Origin: Alphaproteobacteria bacterium
Lineage (GTDB): Bacteria; Pseudomonadota; Alphaproteobacteria; Micropepsales; Micropepsaceae
Assembly (NCBI GenBank): GCA_025350465.1
Contig: JANXXU010000039.1
Coordinates: forward strand, 1-51,458
Direction of reading: 5' to 3'
DNA: 51,458 nucleotides
This document shows positions 38,931 through 48,023 of this stretch, piece after piece. The first letter of the stretch is position 1. Every line of letters starts with the position of its first letter. Under the pieces are notes generated by a model. That model worked only from the letters and a program-made list of their open reading frames with translations, was not told the DNA's origin and did not search any database. The position numbers and the translations under genes were made by a program.

Positions 38931-40811
38931 ATGAACTGGTTCCGCACGGTCCCGAAATGGGTGCTCTTCATAATTCTGCTGGGAGTGTCGGGCAGCTTCG
39001 TCTTCTGGGGCATCGGCAACGTATTTTCGTTCAGCACCGCCACCCCTTTGGTGCGCGTCGGCGACGCCCGGATCGACGCGCAGACTTTTCAGCACGAATA
39101 CAACCGGTATCTCCGCGAAAGGAGCGAACAGGAACGCCACCAAATCTCGACGGAAGAAGGTCGCGCGCGCAGTCTGGATTATTCGGCCCGCGAACGGTTG
39201 GTCACTCGGCTGCTGCTGGAGCAAAAGGCCAAGCACCTTGGTCTGTCCATTTCGACGGGCCAAGTCATCGACACGCTGAAGAGCATTCCCGGGCTCAGCG
39301 ACGGTCACGGCAACATCAACCCGGAAGCCTTGCAACAAATTCTGCGGAACAACGACGTCGGCGAAGCCGGGCTCATTGCGCAGATTCAGGGCGAAATGGT
39401 GCAGCATCAGGTCATCGGCACGGTCTTGGCGAGCGTCCACCTCCCGCCGGGCCTGGTCACCGCGCTGCAGCACTTCCGCCTCGAGCGCCGCATCGCCGAA
39501 TATGTGCTCATAGATCCCGCGCGCGCCGGCGAGATCAAAGATCCCGATGAGGCCGCTCTCAAGAAATACTACGAGGCGCACCTCGCGCAGTTTTCAGCTC
39601 CCGAATATCGCGCGGTGACGGTCGTGACCGCGAGCGCAAAGGAAATTGCCGCGCGCATCGAGATCAAGGACGAGGAAATCAAAGCGGCCTACGAGGCGAA
39701 CAAGAGCCGCTATCAAACACCTGAAAAACGCAGGATCGAGCAAATTCGTTTCCCCAGCGAAGACAAAGCGCGCGCGGCATATGCCACGTTGAGCGCCGGA
39801 AAATCCTTTGAAGACGTCGCCAAAGCAGCAGGCTACAAACCCGAGGACATTAAGCTCGGTGAGGTTTCCGCAGGCGATGCCACAGTCCCGGCGGCCGCCT
39901 TCAGTCTCGAACTATTGAAACCGAGCGAGCCTCTGAAAGGGCTCTTCGGCTGGGTGATCGTCCGGGCTACGGCGTCGACGCCGGGAACGGTCAAGACACT
40001 CGACCAAGCCCGCCAGGAGATTCACGACCTGCTTGCGGCCGATCGAGCCAAGGATCAACTGTTCAAACTGACTACGGATTTCGAAGATGCTCGCGGCGCC
40101 GGTGCCACGCTTGACGAGGCCGCCAAGAAATTCAACCTCAAACTTGCCAAGATTGCGGCGATCGACAGAACCGGCAAAAACGACGCCTCGCAAACGATCG
40201 ACAATTTGCCGGTCGGCGGAGACTTTATCTCTCGCGTATTCAGCACCGAGAGCGGCGTCGAGTCCGACCTTCAGGAGACCGAGGACGGCGTCTACTATGA
40301 ATTCCGCGTCGACAGCGTGAAGCCCGCCGCCAAGAAGCCATTCGATGCGGTGCGCAGCCAAGTTCTTGCGATGTGGCGCGCCGAACAGGAGCAACACCGC
40401 CTGCAAGCCGTCGCCGACGGCCTGGTCAAGCGCGGCAACGGCGGCGAGGCGATGAACCAGATCGCTTCTTCGCTCGGCGTCGCCGCTCTGAAAAGCGATC
40501 CGTTGCCACGCTATCCGGATCCCTCGACGACGGTCTTCTCGCAAGATGCGCTTAAGGTCCTCTTCGACACCAAGGTCGGCGGCTTCTTTTCCGCTCCCGT
40601 CACCGACGGCAAGAGCATCGTTGTCGCGCGGGTCGATTCGAGCATCCAAAAGGCCGAGGCCGCAGGCGACGCCGAAGCGGGAATGTACGGCGAAGTGCTC
40701 AATCAAGCTTTCGTCGGCGACATCGCCCAGCAGTTCACCGATGGGGTGCGTCGCGAGTACCCGCCGCAGCTCGATGAGAATCAATTCAAGCGAATTCACG
40801 CCGGCGAATAA
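38931..40811 (+). CDS. PpiD-like SurA-N/peptidyl-prolyl isomerase
   Basis: Membrane-anchored periplasmic chaperone of 626 residues. The N-terminus has one membrane helix (VPKWVLFIILLGVSGSFVFW) with the rest in the periplasm. The SurA-N domain follows (VGDARIDAQTFQHEYNRYLR, then RERLVTRLLLEQKAKHLGL), then a parvulin-like domain around 250-360 with YQTPEKRRIEQI and GKSFEDVAKAAG. The parvulin part is weakly conserved, as in E. coli PpiD, which has little isomerase activity. It assists folding of proteins emerging from SecYEG. It is followed by trpE after 6 bp. Confidence 0.88.
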   Translation: MNWFRTVPKWVLFIILLGVSGSFVFWGIGNVFSFSTATPLVRVGDARIDAQTFQHEYNRYLRERSEQERHQISTEEGRARSLDYSARERLVTRLLLEQKAKHLGLSISTGQVIDTLKSIPGLSDGHGNINPEALQQILRNNDVGEAGLIAQIQGEMVQHQVIGTVLASVHLPPGLVTALQHFRLERRIAEYVLIDPARAGEIKDPDEAALKKYYEAHLAQFSAPEYRAVTVVTASAKEIAARIEIKDEEIKAAYEANKSRYQTPEKRRIEQIRFPSEDKARAAYATLSAGKSFEDVAKAAGYKPEDIKLGEVSAGDATVPAAAFSLELLKPSEPLKGLFGWVIVRATASTPGTVKTLDQARQEIHDLLAADRAKDQLFKLTTDFEDARGAGATLDEAAKKFNLKLAKIAAIDRTGKNDASQTIDNLPVGGDFISRVFSTESGVESDLQETEDGVYYEFRVDSVKPAAKKPFDAVRSQVLAMWRAEQEQHRLQAVADGLVKRGNGGEAMNQIASSLGVAALKSDPLPRYPDPSTTVFSQDALKVLFDTKVGGFFSAPVTDGKSIVVARVDSSIQKAEAAGDAEAGMYGEVLNQAFVGDIAQQFTDGVRREYPPQLDENQFKRIHAGE

Positions 40812-40817
40812 CGCGCG

Positions 40818-42335
40818 ATGACAGAACTCAGGCCGGCCTTCGCGGACTTTGTCAAAGGGTATGAGGCTGGCAAACCGCAGATCGTCGCGCGCGCCCTCGT
40901 CGCCGATCTCGATACGCCCGTATCGGCATGGCTGAAGCTCGGCCTCGGCGATCCTTATGCTTTTCTGCTCGAAAGCGTACAGGGCGGCGAAACCCGTGGC
41001 CGCTATTCGATCATCGGCCTGAAGCCCGACATGATTTGGCGCTGCCGGGGCACCCGCGCCGAGCTTAACGCGAACGCGCTGCGCGCGCCCGATGATTTTG
41101 TTCCGGAAGCAAAGGCGCCTCTCGACTCGCTGCGCGATTTGATTGCGCGCATTCGCATCGACTTGCCACCCGAACTGCCGCCGATGGCGTCCGGTCTTTT
41201 CGGATATCTCGGCCACGATATGGTGCGGTTGATGGAGCGCTTGCCGGCGCCAAAGCCCGACCCGCTCGGACTTCCCGACGCGACCTTGGTTCGCCCGACG
41301 ATCGTCGCAATCTTCGACGCCGTGAAAGCGGACGTGACGGTTGCCACGCCAGTCCTTCCGGAAAAAGGAATGACTGCGCGCACGGCTTATGAACGCGCGG
41401 AAGAACGCCTCTCGGAAGTCGCCGTCGATTTCGCGCGCAATCGCTTGCCGGACGATGCAAGCGATGCCGAGTTGGCTGCGCTGGGCGAACCGCAGTCGAA
41501 TACGACGCGAGCCGAGTATCACGCGATCGTAGCGAGAGCGAAGGAATACATCGCCGCCGGAGACATTTTTCAAGTTGTGCCGAGCCAACGCTTTCGCCGC
41601 GAGTTCAAGTTGCCGGCGTTTCACCTTTACCGCGCGCTACGCCGATTGAACCCGTCGCCGTTTCTCTATTTCCTGAATTTTCCGGGATTTGCCGTCGTTG
41701 GATCCAGCCCGGAGATCCTCGTGCGCGCTCGCGATGGCATCGTCACGATCAGGCCGATCGCCGGCACGATCCGCCGCGGCGCCTCGCCGGACGAGGACAA
41801 AGCGCTCGCCGCGAAACTCCTGGCCGACCCCAAGGAGCGCGCCGAACATTTGATGCTCCTCGATCTCGGCCGCAACGATGTCGGGCGCGTCGCCGAAATC
41901 GGCACCGTCAAGGTCACAGAGCAATTCGTCATCGAGTGCTACAGTCACGTTCAGCACATCGTGTCCGACGTGCAGGGCCGTTTGCGAAGCGACAAGGACG
42001 CGCTCGACGCACTCATCGCCGGATTCCCGAACGGCACCACGAGCGGCGCACCCAAAGTTCGCGCGCTTGAGATCATCGACGAATTGGAGAAGGAAAAGCG
42101 CGGCGTCTACGGCGGCGGCGTCGGCTATATCTCGGCCAACGGCTCGATGGACACCTGCATCGCGCTCAGGACGGCGATCGTCAAAGACGGCATGATGTAC
42201 GTGCAGGCCGGCGGCGGCGTCGTCGCCGACAGCGACCCGGAAGCCGAGTTTCAGGAGACGGTGCACAAGGCCGCCGCGCTGTTTCGGGCGGCCGAGGAAG
42301 CTCAAAGCTTCGTCGGCGCGAAGCCCAACCGCTAA
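40818..42335 (+). CDS. trpE: Anthranilate synthase component I
   Basis: Converts chorismate to anthranilate with TrpG. 505 residues. The N-terminal part has the tryptophan-feedback site (FLLESVQGGETRGRYSIIGL, with LLES); the catalytic domain has GDIFQVVPSQRF, NPSPFLYFL, PIAGTIRRG, LLDLGRNDVGRVA, FPNGTTSGAPKVRA and VQAGGGVVADS. No leader peptide or attenuator is possible directly upstream because ppiD ends only 6 bp away. trpG lies 2.5 kb downstream, separated by an aldehyde dehydrogenase/TetR pair. Confidence 0.96.
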   Translation: MTELRPAFADFVKGYEAGKPQIVARALVADLDTPVSAWLKLGLGDPYAFLLESVQGGETRGRYSIIGLKPDMIWRCRGTRAELNANALRAPDDFVPEAKAPLDSLRDLIARIRIDLPPELPPMASGLFGYLGHDMVRLMERLPAPKPDPLGLPDATLVRPTIVAIFDAVKADVTVATPVLPEKGMTARTAYERAEERLSEVAVDFARNRLPDDASDAELAALGEPQSNTTRAEYHAIVARAKEYIAAGDIFQVVPSQRFRREFKLPAFHLYRALRRLNPSPFLYFLNFPGFAVVGSSPEILVRARDGIVTIRPIAGTIRRGASPDEDKALAAKLLADPKERAEHLMLLDLGRNDVGRVAEIGTVKVTEQFVIECYSHVQHIVSDVQGRLRSDKDALDALIAGFPNGTTSGAPKVRALEIIDELEKEKRGVYGGGVGYISANGSMDTCIALRTAIVKDGMMYVQAGGGVVADSDPEAEFQETVHKAAALFRAAEEAQSFVGAKPNR

Positions 42336-42340
42336 AAGAA

Positions 42341-42364
42341 GCGGGCCTCCGTGAAGAGGCCCGC
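42341..42364. terminator. Intrinsic terminator between trpE and aldehyde dehydrogenase
   Basis: Perfect 9-bp stem GCGGGCCTC (42341-42349) / GAGGCCCGC (42356-42364) with a CGTGAA loop. On the minus strand it is followed by TTCTTTTAG, fitting a terminator for the aldehyde dehydrogenase gene; it may also stop trpE on the plus strand, though without a T-run. Confidence 0.75.
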
Positions 42365-42384
42365 CCGTCAAACATCAATCGTGT

Positions 42385-43815
42385 TTAAGCCGCCTGATAG
42401 CCGAGCACTGCCTTGACCTCGAGGAAGTCGTGCAGGCCGAACTCGCCCCACTCGCGACCGTTACCCGATTGCTTGTAGCCGCCGAACGGGGCGTTGAAGT
42501 CGGGGCCCGCGCCGTTCAAATGCACGTTACCCGAGCGCAAGCGCGACGCGACCTTGCGGGCGTGATCGATGCTGCCAGACTGGACATAGCCCGAAAGACC
42601 ATAGGGTGTGTCGTTGGCCATCGCGATCGCCTCGGCCTCGGTGTTGTAAGGCAGGATCGAGAGCACCGGACCGAAGATCTCCTCGCGCGCGATCGTCATG
42701 TCGTTGCGCACATTGGCGAATACGGTCGGGCGCACGTAGTAGCCGCGATTCAAGCCTTCCGGCCGGCCAAGGCCGCCGGTGACAAGCGTTGCACCTTCGT
42801 CGATGCCCTTTTTGATCAACGCCTGAATCTTGTTGAATTGAGCTTCGCTGACCACCGGGCCGAGATTGACGCCCTCCTGGAACGGGTCGCCGACCTTTAC
42901 TTTCTCAGCCGTCGCCTTGGCGATGGAGATCGCCTGGTCCTGCATCCCCTTCGGCACGAACATGCGCGAAGGCGCATTGCACGACTGTCCGGAATTGGAG
43001 AAGCAGTTGAGGACGCCACCCGCAACAGCCTTCGTCAAATCGGCGTCCTCCAAAATGATGTTGGCCGACTTGCCGCCGAGCTCCTGCGTTACGCGCTTGA
43101 CGGTATCTGCGGCGGCCTTGGCGACCGCGACGCCCGCGCGTGTCGATCCGGTGAACGACATCATGTCGATGCCGGGATGCGTCGCCATGGCTTGACCAAC
43201 CGTCGGTCCGTCGCCGTTGACGAGATTGAACACACCCGGCGGAACGCCTGCCTCGTGCATGGCGTCGGCGATGAGCATGGCGCTGAACGGCGACAATTCG
43301 CTGGGCTTCAAGACCATCGTGCAGCCGGCGGCCAGCGCCGGTGCGACTTTGCACATCACCTGATTGACGGGCCAATTCCACGGCGTGATCAAGCCACAAA
43401 CGCCGACCGGCTCATACACGATGGCGGTCGTTCCACGCACGCTTTCGAAATTGAAATCCTTCAAGATCTTCATCGTTTGCGACAGATGTGCGACGCCCGT
43501 CGCCGCTTGTGCCGCCTTCGACAAGCCTAACGGCGCGCCCATTTCGCGCGTAATGGTTTCAACCATCTCGCCGTACCGCTTCTGATAGGCATCGTTGATG
43601 CGTTGAAGCAGCGCCAGGCGTTCGTCTTTGGTCGTGCGGGAAAAGCTCTCGAATGCTCGCCGCGCCGCGGCGACGGCTTTGTCGACATCGGCCTTCGAAC
43701 CCAGGCTGATGACGCCCATAGCTTCTTCGTTCGCAGGGTTGATCACCTCAAGTTGATGCGGAGTGACCGGATCAACCCACTTGCCGTCGATGTAAAATTG
43801 AAGACGCTTCAACAT
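42385..43815 (-). CDS. NAD(P)-dependent aldehyde dehydrogenase
   Basis: Oxidises an aldehyde to the acid. 476 residues. Visible motifs: VCGLITPWNWPVNQVMCK, cofactor-binding SFTGSTRAGVAVAKAAA, the general base Glu in VTQELGGKSANII, the nucleophile Cys in NSGQSCNAPSRMFVP, and GREWGEFGLHDFLEVKAV at the C-terminus. The ATG at 43815 follows GGGAGG; the much longer upstream open frame is not real. Substrate is not predictable. Divergent from a TetR regulator, which probably controls it. The pair interrupts the trpE-trpG order usual in the group. Confidence 0.9.
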   Translation of the reverse strand: MLKRLQFYIDGKWVDPVTPHQLEVINPANEEAMGVISLGSKADVDKAVAAARRAFESFSRTTKDERLALLQRINDAYQKRYGEMVETITREMGAPLGLSKAAQAATGVAHLSQTMKILKDFNFESVRGTTAIVYEPVGVCGLITPWNWPVNQVMCKVAPALAAGCTMVLKPSELSPFSAMLIADAMHEAGVPPGVFNLVNGDGPTVGQAMATHPGIDMMSFTGSTRAGVAVAKAAADTVKRVTQELGGKSANIILEDADLTKAVAGGVLNCFSNSGQSCNAPSRMFVPKGMQDQAISIAKATAEKVKVGDPFQEGVNLGPVVSEAQFNKIQALIKKGIDEGATLVTGGLGRPEGLNRGYYVRPTVFANVRNDMTIAREEIFGPVLSILPYNTEAEAIAMANDTPYGLSGYVQSGSIDHARKVASRLRSGNVHLNGAGPDFNAPFGGYKQSGNGREWGEFGLHDFLEVKAVLGYQAA

Positions 43816-43984
43816 GGATGCCTCCCTAGGGGTGAATGACGAATTGACGCTGTTGCCAGTGGCGATACGGAATGCCGATCTTAAGATTGGGCTAATTATG
43901 GAGTGTGCGCAATGTACGGAAAAACGTGTTAGCCCGTGCAGACTGCCTGCCCCCCATCTATGGTTCCCGCGAATGGCTGCATTG

Positions 43985-44617
43985 ATGAGCGAGAAAAAGA
44001 GCGTCTCTCCGGCCCGGGCGGATTTCGCGGCGAGCGTAATCAAATCCGCCTGGCGATTGTTCGTGGAGAACGGCTATATCGGCACGTCGATGGACGACGT
44101 CGCGGCGGCCGTCGGCGTGTCCAAGCCGACGGTCTATGAGGCTTATAAAAACAAGCAGGCATTGTTCGAGGCGATGATCGAAGAGATCACGCACGACTTC
44201 GATCCCTCCGCGACTCAAGCCATCGCCGACTATCAAGGGCCGATGGTCGACTTGTTTAGGGCCATCCCAAACGCCGTCAAAGTGTTCGTCCGTCAGCAAC
44301 GACGCACCGACCTCATTCGCCTACTTATGTCCGAAGGCCCTCGGATGCCGTTTCTGGTTGCGACTTACCGCAAGGCGCTTTGGGAACGTGAACTCGCCGC
44401 TTGGGCAACACTCCTCGGCCGCGCCATGGATCGCGGCGAATTCCGGCGCATGGACCCGATGGTTGCCGCACGCATTTGCGCCGGACCCGCCGTCAACATC
44501 ATGATTGAGCGCATCGTCTATGGCGAAGAGGCAGTCAGCGACAAGATCGTCGACGCCTTCATCGACGAGGCATACGCGACCATAGCTCACTCCTGCTTGA
44601 CGAAGCCGGCGCCGTAA
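43985..44617 (+). CDS. TetR-family transcriptional regulator
   Basis: 210 residues. The N-terminal HTH is clear: VIKSAWRLFVENGYIGTSMD, DVAAAVGVSKPTVYEAYKNK, ALFEAMIEE. The C-terminal ligand domain resembles the TetR_C group with IRLLMSEGPRMPFLVATYRK. Starts at 43973 (four residues longer) and 43985 are both possible; neither has a strong ribosome-binding site. The 169-bp gap to the divergent aldehyde dehydrogenase should contain its operator. The ligand is likely the aldehyde substrate or a related hydrophobic compound, but that is inference. Confidence 0.88.
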   Translation: MSEKKSVSPARADFAASVIKSAWRLFVENGYIGTSMDDVAAAVGVSKPTVYEAYKNKQALFEAMIEEITHDFDPSATQAIADYQGPMVDLFRAIPNAVKVFVRQQRRTDLIRLLMSEGPRMPFLVATYRKALWERELAAWATLLGRAMDRGEFRRMDPMVAARICAGPAVNIMIERIVYGEEAVSDKIVDAFIDEAYATIAHSCLTKPAP

Positions 44618-44777
44618 CAATCATCGGTTCAGAAACAGCGAGACGGCGGACTGCCGGCGGGATACGGCAGCAGCCATTGTGCCATCCTTAACGGCGCTTT
44701 CGTCGTTGCGGCGACATTCTCGCCTCCAAGTTTGCTTGCCCGTCGGTATGTTAGGTAAGGTGCGGCATGCTCGACGG

Positions 44778-44806
44778 CGCGGCCTTGTACTGGCCGCAAG
44801 GCCGCG
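44778..44806. promoter_or_regulatory. Hairpin upstream of trpG
   Basis: Perfect 10-bp stem CGCGGCCTTG (44778-44787) / CAAGGCCGCG (44797-44806) with a 9-nt loop, ending 32 bp before the trpG start. An in-frame ATG at 44767 precedes it, so it lies either in the leader or in an extended N-terminus. It might regulate trpG operon expression, but there is no Trp-rich leader peptide. Confidence 0.35.
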
Positions 44807-44838
44807 TAGTCTGCCCCGGCGATGACGAAGCGACTCCG

Positions 44839-45414
44839 ATGATTGTGCTGATCGACAACTACGACAGTTTCACCTGGAACCTGTTTCACTATTTGAGCCA
44901 GTTGGGCGCGACGGTCGAAGTCCATCGCAACGACGCGCTGACCGTCGACGATGTTATGGCCAAGCGTCCGAAGGCCATTGTCTTGTCACCCGGCCCCTGC
45001 GATCCCGACAAAGCGGGTATCTGCTTGTCACTCGTCGCCCGCGCGAGAGAGACCACCCCTATTCTCGGCGTCTGCCTGGGCCATCAGGCAATCGGCCAGG
45101 TCTACGGCGGAAAGATCGTGCGGGCACCCGCGCCAATGCACGGCAAAGTGTCGGCCGTTCGGCACGCAGGCAGCGGCGTGTTCAAGGGCCTGCCGGACCG
45201 CTTCAATGCGACCCGCTATCACTCGCTGACGATCGACCCGGCGACATTGCCAAACACATTGACGGTTACGGCGGAAGCCGATGACGGCGTGATCATGGGG
45301 ATCGCGCATCGCGAACATCCCGTACATGGCGTCCAGTTCCATCCGGAGAGCATTGCGACCGAACACGGGCATGCTCTCCTGCGCAACTTCCTCGATTTGG
45401 CGCGCGCCGCATGA
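44839..45414 (+). CDS. trpG: Anthranilate synthase component II (glutaminase)
   Basis: Supplies ammonia from glutamine to TrpE. 191 residues: [19 protein letters not shown], the nucleophile Cys in [13 protein letters not shown], and the His-Glu pair in [16 protein letters not shown]. Sequence is of the TrpG/PabA type and, as no separate pabA is seen, may serve both folate and tryptophan synthesis. The ATG at 44839 is chosen by homology; an in-frame ATG at 44767 would add 24 residues containing one Trp and the hairpin sequence. The stop overlaps the trpD start as ATGA. Confidence 0.95.
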   Translation: MIVLIDNYDSFTWNLFHYLSQLGATVEVHRNDALTVDDVMAKRPKAIVLSPGPCDPDKAGICLSLVARARETTPILGVCLGHQAIGQVYGGKIVRAPAPMHGKVSAVRHAGSGVFKGLPDRFNATRYHSLTIDPATLPNTLTVTAEADDGVIMGIAHREHPVHGVQFHPESIATEHGHALLRNFLDLARAA

Positions 45415-47225
45415 CGAGCGATGTCTTACGGACACTCGTAGCCAAGGTCGCCTCCGGTGCATCGCTCAGCGGCGCGGAAGCCGCCGCCGCGTTCGACGTC
45501 ATCATGGATGGGCAGGCGGGCGAAGCGCAGATCGCTGCGTTTCTCACAGCCCTTCACATTCGCGGCGAGACCGTCGAGGAAATCACGGCTGCGGCCCGCG
45601 CAATGCGCGCGCGCGCCATCGCCATCGAAGCGCCTGACGACGCCATCGACACATGCGGCACCGGCGGTGACGGTTTGGGGACGTTGAATATTTCGACCGC
45701 CGCTGCAATCGTCGTCGCGGCTTGCGGGCTGAACGTGGCCAAGCATGGCAATCGCGCGCAATCATCGCAAAGCGGCTCGGCCGACGTCCTTTCGGCATTG
45801 GGTGTGAATATAGATCTCGCGCCGGGCGACGTTTCTCGCTGCATCTCCGAGGCGGGCCTCGGCTTCATGTTTGCGCCAGCACATCACAGCGCCATGAAGC
45901 ATGTGATGCCGGTGCGCCGGCAACTTGGGTTCCGCACCGTGTTCAATCTCTTGGGGCCCCTCGCCAACCCTGCGCGCGTTAGACGGCAAGTCGTCGGCGT
46001 GTTTGCCGACAAATGGATCGAGCCTTTGGCGCACGCGCTTTATGCACTCGGCGCCGAGCGCGCGTGGGTTGTGCACGGTCAGGACGGTCTCGATGAGTTG
46101 ACGGTGACGGGCGAGAGCCATGTTGCCGAGCTATCTCACGGCCAAGTTCGCCGTTTTGCCGTCAATCCCGCCGATGCAGGACTCGGCACATACCCGCTCA
46201 GCGCAATCCAGGGCGGCGACATTGCGAACAACGCTCGTGCGATCACCCGCTTGCTCGACGGCGAACGCGGCGCCTATCGCGACGTCGTAGCCCTCAATGC
46301 AGCCGCGGCGCTTCTAGTCGCCGGCAAAGCCGCGTCGCTAAGAGACGGCGCGGCAATGGCGATCGCAGCGCTCGAGAGCGGCGCGGCACGCGCGACGCTC
46401 GCGAAATTAGTCAGCGTCTCGAATGCCGGCGACCAGGGCGTGCTCGACAAGATCGCACTCTACAAACGCCGCGAAATTTCCGACGCCAAATTACGTGTGC
46501 CGTCGCGCGACGTCGAAGAGATGGCCAAGCGCGCGCCGCCAGTGCGCCCGTTCGCGGCAGCCTTGCGCGCGAGGATTGCGCACGGCTCGCATGCGTTGAT
46601 CGCGGAGATCAAGAAGGCCAGCCCCTCCAAGGGGCTAATCCGCGCCGATTTCGATCCCCCTGCCCTCGCCCGTTCTTATGAGACCGGTGGGGCCGCTTGC
46701 CTGTCCGTGCTGACCGATGGGCCATCGTTCCAGGGCGCGAAGGAGTATTTGACGCAAGCGCGCGTTGCTTCCAAGCTGCCCGTGCTGCGCAAGGACTTTA
46801 TGTTCGATCCGTATCAAGTGGTTGAAGCCCGTGCGCTCGGCGCCGATTGCATCTTGATCATCATGGCGGCCGTGAACGATGCAGAGGCGCGAGCGTTGGC
46901 GGATGCTGCGCGCACCTGGAACATGGAAGTGTTGGTCGAAATCCATGACAGACAGGAACTCGATCGAGCCGTCGCCATGCGCCCGACAATGATCGGGATC
47001 AACAACCGCAATCTGAAAACGTTCGAGACATCGCTGAGAGTTACCGAGGAATTGGCGCCGCTCATACCGAAGGAAATCTTGGTCGTGGCGGAAAGCGGCA
47101 TCAACACGAACGAGGATCTGAAACGCCTCGCGCGATCCGGTGTGCGTTGTTTCCTGGTCGGCGAGAGCCTTATGCGCCAATCCGACGTCGCATCGGCAAC
47201 GCGAGAATTGCTGGGCGCCGCATGA
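45411..47225 (+). CDS. trpDC: Fused TrpD-TrpC (anthranilate phosphoribosyltransferase / indole-3-glycerol phosphate synthase)
   Basis: One open frame of 604 residues joins two usually separate enzymes. Residues 1-338 are Trp[18 protein letters not shown] (80-96), KHGNR (111-115), [15 protein letters not shown]. Residues ~344-604 are Trp[24 protein letters not shown] (399-408), [21 protein letters not shown] (529-538) and VAESGI (559-564). The junction (SNAGDQG, about 46422-46440) has no stop codon; a GTG at 46440 sits exactly where stand-alone TrpC proteins begin, so internal initiation remains possible. TrpF is not in this window. The gene overlaps trpG and moaC by ATGA on either side. Confidence 0.92.
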   Translation: MTSDVLRTLVAKVASGASLSGAEAAAAFDVIMDGQAGEAQIAAFLTALHIRGETVEEITAAARAMRARAIAIEAPDDAIDTCGTGGDGLGTLNISTAAAIVVAACGLNVAKHGNRAQSSQSGSADVLSALGVNIDLAPGDVSRCISEAGLGFMFAPAHHSAMKHVMPVRRQLGFRTVFNLLGPLANPARVRRQVVGVFADKWIEPLAHALYALGAERAWVVHGQDGLDELTVTGESHVAELSHGQVRRFAVNPADAGLGTYPLSAIQGGDIANNARAITRLLDGERGAYRDVVALNAAAALLVAGKAASLRDGAAMAIAALESGAARATLAKLVSVSNAGDQGVLDKIALYKRREISDAKLRVPSRDVEEMAKRAPPVRPFAAALRARIAHGSHALIAEIKKASPSKGLIRADFDPPALARSYETGGAACLSVLTDGPSFQGAKEYLTQARVASKLPVLRKDFMFDPYQVVEARALGADCILIIMAAVNDAEARALADAARTWNMEVLVEIHDRQELDRAVAMRPTMIGINNRNLKTFETSLRVTEELAPLIPKEILVVAESGINTNEDLKRLARSGVRCFLVGESLMRQSDVASATRELLGAA

Positions 47226-48019
47226 CAAAGCTCACGCATACCGACGACGAAGGCCAAGCGCGCATGGTGGACGTCTCTGCAAAGGCCGCGACGGAGCGCG
47301 CCGCAACTGCTGAGGCCTTCATATGCATGGCACCCGAAACGCTGGCTTTGATCGCCGACGACAAAGTTGCGAAGGGCGACGTCCTTGCCGCCGCGCGCAT
47401 TGCCGGGATCATGGCCGCGAAGAAAACGTCGGACCTTATCCCGCTCTGTCACCCACTCAATATCTCGAGCGCAACCGTCGACTGCATGCTTGTCCCAGCA
47501 CCGGACGACGACGGACCGTCGGGCGTTCGGGTAAGAGCGACGGTAAAGGTCTCGGGCACGACCGGTGTCGAAATGGAAGCGCTGACCGCCGTGAGCGTTG
47601 CCGCGCTGACAATCTATGACATGATGAAAGCGGTCGAGCGCGGTATCGTTATCTCGGATGTGCGCTTGATTTCCAAGGAGGGCGGCAAGTCCGGCGTCTA
47701 TCGCGCGTCTCAATTGGCGCCGTTGCGCGCGAGCCGCCGACCCAATCTGGCTGTGTCGCACAAACCAAAGGCAAGCGAGGTGACGATCAAGACCGCCTTG
47801 CAAGTGCCCGCCAAAGATCACGCCGCGCGCCGCGACGCGTTCCGTCGCTTTATGTCGGCGCACGGCTTGACGGCGCATGCCTGGGCCAAGGATGCGGGAT
47901 TGCCGGTCGGCGCGATCTACAGCTTTCTGCATGGACGCACGCCCAGCCTGAACAAGACGGAAGAAGAAAAGCTCGCGGCGTCCGCAAAAGTCGACGTCCA
48001 AGATCTCTATCGCTCGTGA
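47222..48019 (+). CDS. moaC: MoaC (cyclic pyranopterin monophosphate synthase) with C-terminal HTH domain
   Basis: Residues 1-160 are a complete MoaC: K51 in [24 protein letters not shown] (72-82), [20 protein letters not shown] (112-131) with D133, and [10 protein letters not shown] (151-160) where the protein normally ends. MoaC rearranges the GTP-derived cyclic intermediate to cyclic pyranopterin monophosphate in molybdenum cofactor synthesis. Here 105 further residues follow: a linker (161-203) and a helix-turn-helix of XRE/S24-repressor type (204-265) with [32 protein letters not shown] and a closing [13 protein letters not shown]. The usual family length is ~160 residues. The start overlaps the trpDC stop as ATGA; moeA follows after 4 bp. 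Confidence 0.93.
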   Translation: MTKLTHTDDEGQARMVDVSAKAATERAATAEAFICMAPETLALIADDKVAKGDVLAAARIAGIMAAKKTSDLIPLCHPLNISSATVDCMLVPAPDDDGPSGVRVRATVKVSGTTGVEMEALTAVSVAALTIYDMMKAVERGIVISDVRLISKEGGKSGVYRASQLAPLRASRRPNLAVSHKPKASEVTIKTALQVPAKDHAARRDAFRRFMSAHGLTAHAWAKDAGLPVGAIYSFLHGRTPSLNKTEEEKLAASAKVDVQDLYRS

Positions 48020-48023
48020 AACG

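Noticed and set aside
39912-41624. 570-codon minus-strand open frame
   Set aside because: Antisense to ppiD and trpE, both of which carry clear family motifs; no motif in the antisense product.
44767-44838. Trp leader peptide/attenuator before trpG
   Set aside because: The only frame here has a single Trp and is in frame with trpG; there is no Trp run and no T-tract after the hairpin, so classic attenuation is not supported.
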